A DNA stretch of 56,077 nt from an uncultured Collinsella sp. (GTDB lineage: Bacteria; Actinomycetota; Coriobacteriia; Coriobacteriales; Coriobacteriaceae): contig CAUAEH010000008.1 in NCBI GenBank assembly GCA_958427975.1, positions 1 to 56,077 of the forward strand. Reading direction: 5' to 3'. This document shows, piece after piece, positions 42,320-51,598 of the stretch (position 1 is the first letter of the stretch; each line of letters begins with the position of its first letter). A model generated the notes under the pieces. It was not told the DNA's origin, did not search any database, and saw only the letters and a program-made list of their open reading frames with translations. The translations under genes were made by a program, and so were the position numbers.

Positions 42320-42551
42320 CGTGGTCAAACAATGCCAAATATGAGTACTGTTGCCAAGATAGTCACATATGTCTTACGTCTTTTTGGCTTCCTAACGGTA
42401 TCCATTATCGTTAGGAAGCCTATTTTATTGAACTTATGGGGAATAACGTTGTCTTGCTTTTGGGCAAATGGGGATTTTCGGCACTCGTTACAGGGAAATT
42501 TGCTGCCACTAAATTGGTGACAGTACTCATATTTGGCATTTTTTGACCACG
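42320..42551. mobile_element. MITE-like element with 38-bp terminal inverted repeats
   Basis: The left arm 42320-42357 (CGTGGTCAAACAATGCCAAA and onward) matches the inverted right arm 42514-42551 with 3 mismatches in 38 bp. The 156-bp interior encodes nothing. It holds another perfect hairpin, GGCTTCCTAACG with its complement, near 42388-42422. The insert is AT-rich compared with its flanks. There is no clear target duplication. Confidence 0.65.
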
Positions 42552-42637
42552 GGGGCTGCCGAGGCCGTGGTTTCGCCCTTTCTGCGCCGAAGCGATACAC
42601 TGTTGCCGTTTGATTTCTTCGCTCAAGGAGGATGCGC

Positions 42638-44161
42638 ATGCCGTGCACAACGATTCTGGTCGGTAAGAACGCAAGCTACGACGGGTCGACCCTGGTCGCG
42701 CGTAACGAGGACTCGTCCAACGGGGTATTTGAGCCCAAGCGTATGCGCGTGGTGCATCCCGACGAGCAGCCGCGCGTCTACACGAGCGTCCTGAGTCGCC
42801 TGACCGTTGAACTGCCCGATAATCCCATGCGCTACACGAGCGTCCCCGATGTTGTCCCGGGCCACGGCATCTGGGCCGAGGCCGGTTTCAACGAGCTCAA
42901 TGTGGGCATGTCCGCAACCGAGACGCTTACCACCAACGAGCGCGTCCGCGGTGCCGACCCACTCGTGGACTACGTGCCCGCCAAGGGCAACGAGGGTGAG
43001 GACGGCTATGTGCCGGCGCAACCTGGTGGCCTGGGCGAGGAGGATATGGTGACCCTGGTCCTGCCGTACGCCAAGTCCGCTCGCGACGGCGTTCGTATCC
43101 TGGGCGACCTGCTCGAGCGCTACGGCACCTACGAGAACAACGGCATCGCCTTTAGTGATGTGGACGAGATCTGGTGGCTCGAGACCATCGGCGGCCACCA
43201 CTGGATCGCCAAGCGCGTGCCCGACGACGCCTATGTAACCATGCCCAACCAGCTGGGCATCGACAGTTTTGACCTGGATGACGCCGAGGGCGCCCAGGCC
43301 GACCACATGTGTTCCGCCGACCTGCGCTCCTGGATGGCCGAGTGGCATCTGGACCTGACGCTGGGCGTCGAGGGCTACGGCTCGGCTGCGGTCTTTAACC
43401 CGCGCGAGGCCTTTGGCTCGCACAGCGACAGCGACCACGTCTACAACACGCCGCGCGCCTGGTACATGCAGCGCTGCCTCAACCCCAGTGACGTGTGGGA
43501 TGGCCCCGACGCCGACTACACGCCCGAGAGCGACGACATCCCCTGGAGCCGCGTGCCCGAGCGCAAGGTGACCATCGAGGACATCAAGTACGTGCTTTCG
43601 AGCCACTACCAGGGCACGGAGTACGACTGCTACGGCAGCAAGGGTACGCCCGCCACGCGCGGCGCCTATCGTCCCATCGGCATCAACCGCAACAGCCAGC
43701 TCGCCGTGCTGCAGCTGCGCCCCTATGCGCAACCGGCGTATCGCGCCGTGCAGTGGATGGCGTTTGGCTCCAACTCGTTTAACGCGCTCGTGCCGCTGTA
43801 CGCCAATGTCGAGACCATGCCCGAGTACTATGCCGACACGCAGGCTCGCGTGACGTCCGAGAATTTCTATTGGGCAAATCGCCTGATCGGCGCCTTGGCC
43901 GATGTTCGCTTCCATGAGTGCGGTCGCGCGGTCGAGGATTATCAGGAGAAAGTCGGTGGCATGGGCCACAAGCAGATCCATGACGTCGATGCTGCCGTAG
44001 CCGCTCTGCCCGAGGCCGAGGTGCCTGCCGAACTTGCACGCGCCAACGAGGCCTTTGCCGAGCGTGTTCGCGTAGAGACCGATGCTCTACTGGGCAAGGC
44101 GCTCTACACCACGAGCTGCGCCATGAAGAACTCTTTCGCGATGAACGACAACGTGAGATAG
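42638..44161 (+). CDS. C69-family dipeptidase (PepD-like)
   Basis: A 507-residue N-terminal nucleophile hydrolase of family C69, which releases dipeptides. The protein begins MPCTTILVGKNASYDGSTL, matching family members whose Cys near the N-terminus becomes the nucleophile after processing. ARNEDSS, PGHGIWAEAGFNE and WWLETIGGHHWIAKRVPDD are family blocks. ATG 42638 is chosen over ATG 42632 because AAGGAGG directly abuts the latter, giving it no spacing. No signal peptide, so it is cytosolic. The MITE-like element sits just upstream and may carry or affect its promoter. Confidence 0.9.
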   Translation: MPCTTILVGKNASYDGSTLVARNEDSSNGVFEPKRMRVVHPDEQPRVYTSVLSRLTVELPDNPMRYTSVPDVVPGHGIWAEAGFNELNVGMSATETLTTNERVRGADPLVDYVPAKGNEGEDGYVPAQPGGLGEEDMVTLVLPYAKSARDGVRILGDLLERYGTYENNGIAFSDVDEIWWLETIGGHHWIAKRVPDDAYVTMPNQLGIDSFDLDDAEGAQADHMCSADLRSWMAEWHLDLTLGVEGYGSAAVFNPREAFGSHSDSDHVYNTPRAWYMQRCLNPSDVWDGPDADYTPESDDIPWSRVPERKVTIEDIKYVLSSHYQGTEYDCYGSKGTPATRGAYRPIGINRNSQLAVLQLRPYAQPAYRAVQWMAFGSNSFNALVPLYANVETMPEYYADTQARVTSENFYWANRLIGALADVRFHECGRAVEDYQEKVGGMGHKQIHDVDAAVAALPEAEVPAELARANEAFAERVRVETDALLGKALYTTSCAMKNSFAMNDNVR

Positions 44162-44260
44162 GGATTTCCCGTCGATCGAATAGCGCTAAAACGCTTTGTC
44201 GCTTTCACTCGATCTTGGGTACAAGAACGCCAATGCAGTTGTTTGTGATTGGAGACAACC

Positions 44261-44677
44261 ATGGTTATGAAACTCGATCAGCTTGTTAACGGCGCCATCA
44301 ACGTTGGCTTTGGCGCTGCCGCCGTTGCCGTCGAGGGCAGCAAGAAGGTTCTCGACGACCTCAGTACCAAGGGCGAGCAGGTCCGCAAGGACACCGCCAC
44401 CCCCGATATCGCCCGCAGCGTGTCCGACATGTTCGAGCAGGCCGGCGGCACCATCTCCGACCTGACCGAGCGCCTGGGCATGCAGGGTGAGACTGCGGCG
44501 CAGCGCGTGCTCGACGAACTCATCCTGGCCCGCGTCCGCGTTATGACCGCCCCCGAGCGCACGGCCTTTTTGGCCCATGTGCGCGACATCGTCGATTCGG
44601 TCGAGGACAACGTGACTTCGGTGCCCGTCGAGTCTGTTGAGCCCGACGATGCGAAGGATACCGAAGAGGCCGAGTAG
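44261..44677 (+). CDS. Small helical protein co-transcribed with UbiB-like kinase
   Basis: A 138-residue, mostly helical, phasin-like protein. The N-terminus (LDQLVNGAINVGFGAAAVAV) is amphipathic or weakly hydrophobic. A coiled-coil-like middle (SVSDMFEQAGGTISDLTERL) and an acidic tail (VEPDDAKDTEEAE) follow. I do not recognise a named family. It ends 8 nt before the ABC1 kinase gene, so the two are surely co-expressed. In E. coli the ubiB kinase gene is also next to a small lipid-binding helical protein gene (ubiJ); the parallel is only positional. GGAG precedes ATG 44261. Confidence 0.7.
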   Translation: MVMKLDQLVNGAINVGFGAAAVAVEGSKKVLDDLSTKGEQVRKDTATPDIARSVSDMFEQAGGTISDLTERLGMQGETAAQRVLDELILARVRVMTAPERTAFLAHVRDIVDSVEDNVTSVPVESVEPDDAKDTEEAE

Positions 44678-44685
44678 CAGCGCAG

Positions 44686-46449
44686 ATGGCAGATTCCACC
44701 ACCGACTACAACAATCTAGATCCCTTGGGTGACGAGACGGCGGTTGTCGATGAGGTTGAGGCCGCCGTCTCGGGTGCTCGTAAGAAGCCACGCGCTGTCG
44801 ATATGGTCCCCGAGGAGCCCGACGCGATGGCGCCGGACGAGGAGTATCAGCTCACACCGGCAGGTCGTCGTGAGCGCATTGGGCAGATCGTTCGCCTGAT
44901 CAAAAAGTACCGCGTATGGGATAACCTCACGCCGGTTCGTTTGCGCCGCCTGCTCGAGGAACTCGGCCCCATGTTCGTCAAGATGGGGCAGATTCTGGCC
45001 AACCGGTCCGAGATTTTGCCGCAACGCTTTTGCGACGAGCTGCGTCGTCTGCGCTCCGACGTGGAGCCGGTGCCGTACGAGGTAGTGCTTCGCTGTCTGG
45101 AGGAAGAATACGGCCTGCGCCTGGGGGAGATGTTCGATGCGATCGACCCCAATCCGCTTGGTAGCGCATCGCTCGCGCAGGTGCACCGCGCTCGTCTGGT
45201 GACGGGCGAGGACGTGGCCGTTAAGGTGCAGCGCCCCGGTGCGCAGCAGGTTATGGCGCAGGACATCGATATCATCCGCTCGGTGGTGCGTATCGTTTCC
45301 AAGTTCGTCAACACCGATCAATTCGTTGACCTGCACGGCGTGGTCGAGGAGCTGTGGACCTCGTTTCGCGAGGAGACCAACTTTTTGGCCGAGGCCAAAA
45401 ACCTCAACGACTTCTACGAGTTCCATAAGAGTGTTCATGGCGTGACGTGCCCTAAATCCTATCTGGACCTGTGCACCGAGCACGTGGTGGTTATGGACTA
45501 CGTCGACGGCATTTCGATCGCCGATCCTGAACGCTTGGTGGCCGAGGGCTATGACTTGGAAAAGATCGGTGCCGCAATCGTCGAGGACTACTCGACGCAG
45601 GTGCTCGATGACGGCTTTTTCCATGCTGACCCGCATGCGGGAAACATCATCCTCAAGGACGGCATCGTTTACTTCATCGACTTGGGTATGGTCGGACGTA
45701 TGTCGAGCCATGACCGCGGTATCGTCAAAGACATGATTTTCGCCGTGGCCGAGGGTGACGTGCCCAAGCTCAAGGATTCGCTCATGCGCTTCGCCGTGAC
45801 GCGCGGCGATTCGGCCGAGCTTGACCATTCGGCCTTTTTGTCCGACTTGGACTTTATTGTTGCCGACTTTGCCGGGCTCGACCTTAAAGACCTGGATATC
45901 GGCGAGTTTTTGACCTCGCTGTTAAACCTCGCGCGCAAAAATGACGTTGAGCTGCCGAGCGTGGTGACGATGTTCGCCCGCGGCATGGTGACGCTCGAGG
46001 GCCTGTTGACCGAGTACATGCCCAACGTCAACATGATCCAGATCATCCAGACGCACATCAAAAACGAGAAGAGCACCTACGCCCGCATGCGCGAGATGAG
46101 CCGCGATCTTGCCGCGAGCAGCTATCGCGCGGCAAAAGGCTCGCTCGAGGCGGCCGAGTATCTGGGCTTGGCTTCGCGTATGCTCACGCGCGGTCAGCTT
46201 AAGGTGAACACGCAGATCATGAGCAGCGATAAGGCGCTGCGACAGCTGGGCGGAATTATCGACCGTATGTCGATGGCAATTGTGATCGCCGGTCTGTTTA
46301 TCGGTTCGTCGGTGGTGTACTACGCGCGCATCGAGCCGGTTGTGTTTGGTATCCCGGTCATTGGCTTTATGGGCTACGTGAGCGCGCTGGTGCTGGCGCT
46401 TATGCTGGGCCGCAATATCTGGCTCAACAGCCACGGCGGCAAGCACTAG
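44686..46449 (+). CDS. AarF/ABC1/UbiB-family atypical kinase
   Basis: A 587-residue ABC1 (UbiB/COQ8) family protein, an atypical kinase or ATPase linked to isoprenoid-lipid handling. The family signature is present: KxGQ helix FVKMGQILANRSE, Ala-rich nucleotide loop GSASLAQVHRA, VAVKVQRPG, catalytic FHADPHAGNI (about 312-321), and metal Asp332 in YFIDLGMVGRM. Two membrane helices end the protein (IVIAGLFIGSSVVYY and the following segment). An acidic N-terminal extension of about 60 residues precedes the domain. The role here is unproved. A terminator follows. Confidence 0.9.
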   Translation: MADSTTDYNNLDPLGDETAVVDEVEAAVSGARKKPRAVDMVPEEPDAMAPDEEYQLTPAGRRERIGQIVRLIKKYRVWDNLTPVRLRRLLEELGPMFVKMGQILANRSEILPQRFCDELRRLRSDVEPVPYEVVLRCLEEEYGLRLGEMFDAIDPNPLGSASLAQVHRARLVTGEDVAVKVQRPGAQQVMAQDIDIIRSVVRIVSKFVNTDQFVDLHGVVEELWTSFREETNFLAEAKNLNDFYEFHKSVHGVTCPKSYLDLCTEHVVVMDYVDGISIADPERLVAEGYDLEKIGAAIVEDYSTQVLDDGFFHADPHAGNIILKDGIVYFIDLGMVGRMSSHDRGIVKDMIFAVAEGDVPKLKDSLMRFAVTRGDSAELDHSAFLSDLDFIVADFAGLDLKDLDIGEFLTSLLNLARKNDVELPSVVTMFARGMVTLEGLLTEYMPNVNMIQIIQTHIKNEKSTYARMREMSRDLAASSYRAAKGSLEAAEYLGLASRMLTRGQLKVNTQIMSSDKALRQLGGIIDRMSMAIVIAGLFIGSSVVYYARIEPVVFGIPVIGFMGYVSALVLALMLGRNIWLNSHGGKH

Positions 46450-46500
46450 AGGCTGCGACCGTCACCGCATTTTCCTTTCGCAAACAATAGCTTTTACCTT

Positions 46501-46528
46501 GGGCTTCGCCTGCGTGCGAGGCCCTTTT
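46501..46528 (+). terminator. Intrinsic terminator after the UbiB-like gene
   Basis: GGGCTTCGC and GCGAGGCCC form a 9-bp stem with one G-T pair, followed by TTTT. It lies about 50 nt after the stop codon. Confidence 0.7.
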
Positions 46529-46564
46529 GCGTGATAGCATATTGACGGTTTTAATCGATGGCCT

Positions 46565-46737
46565 AGATGGTGGTGCGGAGACGCACGAATGCGCGGTTTT
46601 CCTGCGCGTTTGGGAGAATCGGGGTGCAAGTCCCCGGCTGTACCAGTAACCGTAATTCCTCTTGGCTCGGGATGTTCGCGTCGCAGATCGGACGGCGCGC
46701 CTGAGCCGTTAAGGTTAAGTCGGATCGCCTCCCATCT
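46565..46737 (+). ncRNA. Cobalamin riboswitch
   Basis: The conserved core is visible: GGGAGAATCGGGGTGCAAGT, the paired CCCC, GGCTGTACCAGTAACCGTAA, and the 3' B12-type box AAGTCGGATCGCCTCCC. AGATGG at the 5' end pairs with CCATCT at the 3' end to close the aptamer. Cobalamin riboswitches switch off expression when adenosylcobalamin is plentiful. It lies 143 nt upstream of the first DUF4430 gene. The region between has hairpins (for example GCGGC-gtat-GCCGC, 46751-46764) but no T-run, so control is probably at translation. Confidence 0.87.
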
Positions 46738-46880
46738 TGCATGCGGCTGCGGCGTATGCCGCCGGTGTGCATAGGGCTCTGGAGGGAAGGGGGACCCCGA
46801 TGGGGGAACTCGGGCGCAACATGCGCGATGACGTGGGGCAGCTTCAAGGCAACGCTCCAAGTACAGACAGTAGGAGACAA

Positions 46881-49800
46881 ATGGATATGTTTGAGGACGA
46901 GCGCCAGCGCGTCTCGCATCGCCGTGGCGCAATTGCGCGCGGCGTAGCCAAGCGCGGCCTGGTGGCATTCCTGGCCTTCGCGATGGCCTTTGGCACCACA
47001 CCGGCTCAGCTGTGGGCCGAGGGCGCCGAGGGCATTGCCGAGGCTGTGGCTCAGACTGCGACGCCGGACGAGGACGCAGCGCTTGCGGGCGGTACCGCTG
47101 AGCAGGGTGGCGCCGAGGTTTCGGATTCCGAGGGCGCGCCTGCAGCTAGCGCAGCCATAACAGAGGCAGCAACTGGCGACGAAGGCTCGGCGACGGGGGA
47201 GAGCCCTGCCACGAGCGAGCAGTCTTCGACGGCATCCGCTGGCCAAGCGGGATCTGCCGCCGCGGCTGCCGTCCAGACAGAGAACCCGACAGAAACCGGC
47301 GATGTCGCCAAGAAGCAAGTCGAGGTCTCGTTCTCGATTATTGGCACCGATGCTGACGGCAAGGCTCAGACCTGGGTGGCACCTACGCAGCTCAAGCTCG
47401 ACGAGGGCGCGACGGCTGCGGATGCCTTCATTAAGCTGCAGGAGAAGACGGGCTTCAAGGCGAAGTACGAACCGAACACGGCATACGGTTTCTACCTCGA
47501 AAGCATCACATCCCCGAGCGATGGTCGCACGCTTGCCTACGATCCGACGACTTATGCCTTCTGGCAGCTGTTCGTCGACGGCGCGTCTTCCTCGGTTGGC
47601 GCGAGCAGCGTCAAGCTCACCCAGGGGCAGAAGATTGAGTTTGCCTATACGGCTGGTAGCTCGTCCCCTGTCGTTAAAGACCAGGTTGCCGCAAATGTGA
47701 CCGTCATTGGTCGCGATGCCCAGGGCAAGACTCAGACTTGGGTCGATAATGCGCAGTATGTGGTGACGTCCGGTTCGAGCGCGCTTGGTCTTACGAAGGT
47801 CGCACTCGAGGCGAACGACATTGACGCCGTTGCTGCGGGCTCCTTCATTCTGAGCCTTAAGTACAACGGTGTTGAGCTGGGTACGCCCCAAGATTATTCG
47901 ACCTATTGGCAGCTGTTCATCAACGGCAAGTCGAGTGACTATACGGCGGACAATGTCACCATCCATGCCGGCGATACCGTTACGTGGTTCTACGGTGGCT
48001 GGGGCGACCAGCTGCCCTCCGATTCTGTCCATGCTTCTGTTCAGGTTCTCGGTAAGGACAAGGACGGCAAGCAGCAGGTTTGGGCTTCGACGGGCCAGAC
48101 GAGTCTCAAGGCAGGCTCCACTGCCAAGGATCTCCTTGAGCAGACCGGCCTTAAGCTCGATGCTGGCGAATCGTCTTGGGGCTGGTTCCTCAACGGCATT
48201 TATTCGCCGTTCGATGGTAAGTCCTATGGCTGGGATGCTGCGACCAATAGCTATTGGCGCTTCTACGTAAATGGCAAGTTCGCCGACGTTGGCGCCGGTG
48301 CCTACGAGCTCCATGAGGGCGATGCCGTCACCTTTATGTATGGTGCTGACGCCGATGCCCTCCCCGGTCAGGTGCTTGGATCCGCCGATGTTATCGGTCC
48401 CGATGTCAACGGGAACAATACGCGTTGGGGCACGGCAAGCAATGTTTCTCTGCCCGAAGGCTCCACGGCCCAGAACCTTATTGAGGCAGTTCTGAAGGCC
48501 AAGGGCGTTGCGTACAACGGCTCCCAGAGTGGTGAGTACTGGTTCCTGAATTCCATTACTTCGCCGTTCGATCACAAGCCGTATGGTTGGGATGCTGCGA
48601 CCAATAAATATTGGCATCTGTATATCAACGGAGAGCCCTCCTTACTCTGCGCCAATCAGATTACGCTCAAGAGCGGCGATAAGGTCACGCTTGCCTATAC
48701 CACCGATAATTCGCCCATGCCCGATCCCGACAAGATTGTCGTGGATCCGAGCGCGACGACTCCTGATTGGGATGCCGAGTGGGCCGGCTACGGCAACAGT
48801 GGCAACGGTTCGACCGTAACGGATGCCAAGACGCCTGCGCAGGCCGCCGGTCTTAAGTGGGCCTTCGATTGGAAGGCCGAGTCTGGTCAGCAGTATGCCA
48901 ACTGCAGCGAGCCTGTCATTGCTAACGGCTTTGTGTACATCGCGACCGAGAACGAGCTCATTAAGATCGATTCGTCCACGGGCAAAAAGGTTGCCTCTGC
49001 GCCGCTTGCCTCCAAGGTGAGCTATACCTCTCGTCCGATCTATACCAATGGCCTTATCATCGTTCCGCTCAACGGCGGTGCGGTCCAGGCGATTACTGCA
49101 GACAAGCTGATCTGCAAGTGGCTGACGCCCGGTTTGACGGACTTGACGCAGAGCTCCTGCACCGTCGTTTCGGACGGCGAGTACGTCTATGTAGGCTCGG
49201 TCGATATTTCGTATGACGAGAATTACAACGCGACCTACGGCAACGGCTCCTTTGCGCGCATTAAGATTGCCACGGGCGAAGTTTCTTGGCAGAACATCGA
49301 CCCTGACGAGGGCTATTACTGGACTGGTGCGGCTTTGACGGATAAGTATGCCATCGTTCCTACGAGCGCGGGTACGCTTAAGTGCATTGATAAGACGACG
49401 GGCGATGTCGTTTCGACCATGAAGCTCGGCGCTCTCGCGAACGCCGACTGTGTCGCCGATCCGTCCAATGGCTCGACCTTCTATCAGATGACGCACGACG
49501 GAAAGCTCCATGTGATTTCGCTTTCGGCGAAGGGCGTGCTGAGTGAACAGAAGACGGTTGATCTGGGCCTTACGAATAATCTGAGCGCCCCTGCGGTGTC
49601 TGGTGACAATCTGATTGTCGGCGGACAGACGGCTACTGGCTCTGCTCTGGTTCTCTATAACCTGAAGACGGGTAAGACCACGATGGTCGCTGCTGCCGAC
49701 GGCAAGGCGCTGCCGGCTGGCCTCAACGGTATTGCTGCTACTCCGCTGGTGAGTGTTCAGGGCGGCAAGACCTATGTGTACTTCACCGTTAACAGCGCGG

Positions 49801-50684
49801 ATAGCAAGGATTACGTCAACTACTCTGCTGGTGGTGGCGTGTATCGCTATACGCTCGGCGATGCAGAGGCGACGCAGATTTATGATGCGGCTGGCCATTA
49901 CCAGTACTGTGACTCTCCGGTCATTGCCGATGCTTCTGGCAATCTCTACTACATTAATGATTCGGGCACGCTGTTTAAACTTGGAGCTGTCGAGTCTTGG
50001 ACGGTTGCCTTTAACTCCAACGGCGGGTCTGCTTGCGACACTAAGTTTGTTGCTACGGCCGATGGCAAGCTGGTCAAGCCGGCCGATCCGACGCGCGATG
50101 GCTACACTTTCGGCGGTTGGTATACCGATGAGGCTTGCACGCAGGCGTATGACTTTAGCACGCCGGTGACGGCCGATCTGACGCTGTATGCCAAGTGGAC
50201 CAAGAATGCCGTTAACCCTGGCGGTAATGGCGGCGCTGGTTCGAATGGCGGCGGCGGTTCTGGTACCGGTACTGGTTCCGGCACTGGCGCTGGCACTGGC
50301 ACGGGTTCCGGCTCCGGCTCGAAGGGCGGCGCTGTCGCCCCGGGTCATAAGCCGACGACCAAGACGACGGTGTCGACCAAGACCGAGACCAAGGACAACA
50401 AGTCCGACAAGAAGGACTCCGATAAGTCCGATAAGAAGGACGAGAAGAAGTCTGACAAGAAGTCTGACAAGAAGGACAGCAAGTCCGACAAGAAGTCCGA
50501 TTCCAAGTCCGATACGGGTGCTGCTTCCACGACCACTGCTAAGAAGTCCTCTAGTGCTGCCGAGCAGGAGACTGGCACCAATCCGCTCGCCATCGTTGGC
50601 ATCGCCGCCGGCGTGATTGGCCTCGCGCTCATCGCCGTCTTCGTGCTGACCAAGCGCGGCAAGGGTGACGGTAATGCCCGATAA
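46881..50684 (+). CDS. Riboswitch-controlled surface protein: four DUF4430 domains plus beta-propeller
   Basis: A 1267-residue exported protein. The signal peptide (RGLVAFLAFAMAFG and on, cleavage near 48) and an Ala/Ser/Thr-rich spacer are followed by four DUF4430/transcobalamin-C-like domains at about 146-257, 270-371, 384-489 and 500-607. Each ends in a WxxxxNG-type motif (FWQLFVDG, YWQLFING, YWRFYVNG, YWHLYING). Residues 655-1035 form a PQQ-like beta-propeller, with strands such as YIATENELIKIDSSTGK. An InlB-type repeat (about 1040-1106, GYTFGGWYTDEA) follows, then a Gly/Ser linker, a Lys/Asp/Ser-rich stalk (1157-1212) and a membrane helix (1236-1256). ATG 46881 has TAGGAG upstream. It is likely a cobalamin-capturing surface protein. 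Confidence 0.83.
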   Translation: MDMFEDERQRVSHRRGAIARGVAKRGLVAFLAFAMAFGTTPAQLWAEGAEGIAEAVAQTATPDEDAALAGGTAEQGGAEVSDSEGAPAASAAITEAATGDEGSATGESPATSEQSSTASAGQAGSAAAAAVQTENPTETGDVAKKQVEVSFSIIGTDADGKAQTWVAPTQLKLDEGATAADAFIKLQEKTGFKAKYEPNTAYGFYLESITSPSDGRTLAYDPTTYAFWQLFVDGASSSVGASSVKLTQGQKIEFAYTAGSSSPVVKDQVAANVTVIGRDAQGKTQTWVDNAQYVVTSGSSALGLTKVALEANDIDAVAAGSFILSLKYNGVELGTPQDYSTYWQLFINGKSSDYTADNVTIHAGDTVTWFYGGWGDQLPSDSVHASVQVLGKDKDGKQQVWASTGQTSLKAGSTAKDLLEQTGLKLDAGESSWGWFLNGIYSPFDGKSYGWDAATNSYWRFYVNGKFADVGAGAYELHEGDAVTFMYGADADALPGQVLGSADVIGPDVNGNNTRWGTASNVSLPEGSTAQNLIEAVLKAKGVAYNGSQSGEYWFLNSITSPFDHKPYGWDAATNKYWHLYINGEPSLLCANQITLKSGDKVTLAYTTDNSPMPDPDKIVVDPSATTPDWDAEWAGYGNSGNGSTVTDAKTPAQAAGLKWAFDWKAESGQQYANCSEPVIANGFVYIATENELIKIDSSTGKKVASAPLASKVSYTSRPIYTNGLIIVPLNGGAVQAITADKLICKWLTPGLTDLTQSSCTVVSDGEYVYVGSVDISYDENYNATYGNGSFARIKIATGEVSWQNIDPDEGYYWTGAALTDKYAIVPTSAGTLKCIDKTTGDVVSTMKLGALANADCVADPSNGSTFYQMTHDGKLHVISLSAKGVLSEQKTVDLGLTNNLSAPAVSGDNLIVGGQTATGSALVLYNLKTGKTTMVAAADGKALPAGLNGIAATPLVSVQGGKTYVYFTVNSADSKDYVNYSAGGGVYRYTLGDAEATQIYDAAGHYQYCDSPVIADASGNLYYINDSGTLFKLGAVESWTVAFNSNGGSACDTKFVATADGKLVKPADPTRDGYTFGGWYTDEACTQAYDFSTPVTADLTLYAKWTKNAVNPGGNGGAGSNGGGGSGTGTGSGTGAGTGTGSGSGSKGGAVAPGHKPTTKTTVSTKTETKDNKSDKKDSDKSDKKDEKKSDKKSDKKDSKSDKKSDSKSDTGAASTTTAKKSSSAAEQETGTNPLAIVGIAAGVIGLALIAVFVLTKRGKGDGNAR

Positions 50685-51576
50685 GCCCAAGGAGACCAGC
50701 GGGCAACAGCCCGACTCCTCGTTTATCCAGCTCGATGATCCAAAGCAAAAGGGCGCCGCTTCGGCGGCGCCCGCCCCACGGCACAAAGCGCTCCTTGGCG
50801 TTCTGACTGCCGCGTGCACCATTCTGATCGTCGTCTCGCTGGGCTTTGTCCATCCCTCCGAGAGCGGCGCCTGGTCCGTTGATTGGATTTTTCAGTCCGT
50901 GACGGGGGAGAGCGTCGTTTCCAAGGATGACAATGGGTCTGGCTCGTCTACCGCTTCGGGCGAGGCCAGTTCCAAGGATTCCAAATCTTCGAATGATGCA
51001 AAAGACGAGCCCAAGGGTTCGAACGACGCCAAGGACGATTCCGAGTCTTCAAACAAGGAATCGGACAAAAACTCGGATAGCAAGAAGTCCGAGGACCGGG
51101 GCGGCAAGAAGTCTGGCGATAAATCCGCTGCCCAAAATACGGGAGCCGGTGATACTTCCAATGCGTCTGGCGGTGCTTCTTCGGGCGGTGGCCAGTCGTC
51201 TGATGGAGCCTCGTCCTCTAATGGTGGAAACGCCTCCTCGGGCAGCCAAAGCGGCTCACAGGAGTCCAGCTACGTTACGGTGACGGTTTCGGTCACATCG
51301 AGCGCTGTGGGCAATCCTGTGTCCTCTGGCGGCACCTTTACCTTTAACGAAGGCGCCACCGTTTACGATGCCCTGTGCGCGCTAGGCCTTTCTGTCAACG
51401 CACACGGCTCGTCGTACGGCACGTATGTTTCCGCGATTGGTGGTTTGGCCGAGAAACAGTACGGCGGCACGAGCGGCTGGATGTACTCCGTCAACGGCAC
51501 AACGCCCATGACGGCCTGCAGTAACTACGTTCTCTCCAATGACGACAACGTCGTTTGGTATTACGTAACGGGCTAG
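50674..51576 (+). CDS. Membrane-tethered single DUF4430 protein
   Basis: A 300-residue protein with a short cytosolic N-terminus, one membrane helix (about 42-62, LLGVLTAACTILIVVSLGF), a Ser/Asp/Lys/Gly-rich stalk of about 130 residues, and one C-terminal DUF4430 domain (about 205-300). The domain contains FNEGATVYDALCALGL and the typical SGWMYSVNG. DUF4430 is annotated as transcobalamin-like, C-terminal. The ATG overlaps the end of the preceding gene by 11 nt, so both share the cobalamin-riboswitch transcript. It may pass ligand from the larger protein to a membrane transporter encoded elsewhere. A terminator follows. Confidence 0.82.
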   Translation: MPDKPKETSGQQPDSSFIQLDDPKQKGAASAAPAPRHKALLGVLTAACTILIVVSLGFVHPSESGAWSVDWIFQSVTGESVVSKDDNGSGSSTASGEASSKDSKSSNDAKDEPKGSNDAKDDSESSNKESDKNSDSKKSEDRGGKKSGDKSAAQNTGAGDTSNASGGASSGGGQSSDGASSSNGGNASSGSQSGSQESSYVTVTVSVTSSAVGNPVSSGGTFTFNEGATVYDALCALGLSVNAHGSSYGTYVSAIGGLAEKQYGGTSGWMYSVNGTTPMTACSNYVLSNDDNVVWYYVTG

Positions 51577-51598
51577 AGGCCTCGACATAGCGCGCCAG

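Noticed and set aside
42325..42674. Minus-strand frames inside the MITE-like element
   Set aside because: They run through the inverted repeats and have no protein-like composition or ribosome site.
46737..46880. Longer start of the DUF4430 x4 protein at ATG 46737
   Set aside because: It lies at the end of the riboswitch, lacks a ribosome site and would bury the signal peptide; ATG 46881 fits better.
46563..48617. 684-codon minus-strand frame across the riboswitch and the DUF4430 gene
   Set aside because: It is antisense to a convincing riboswitch and signal peptide; no motif was found in it.
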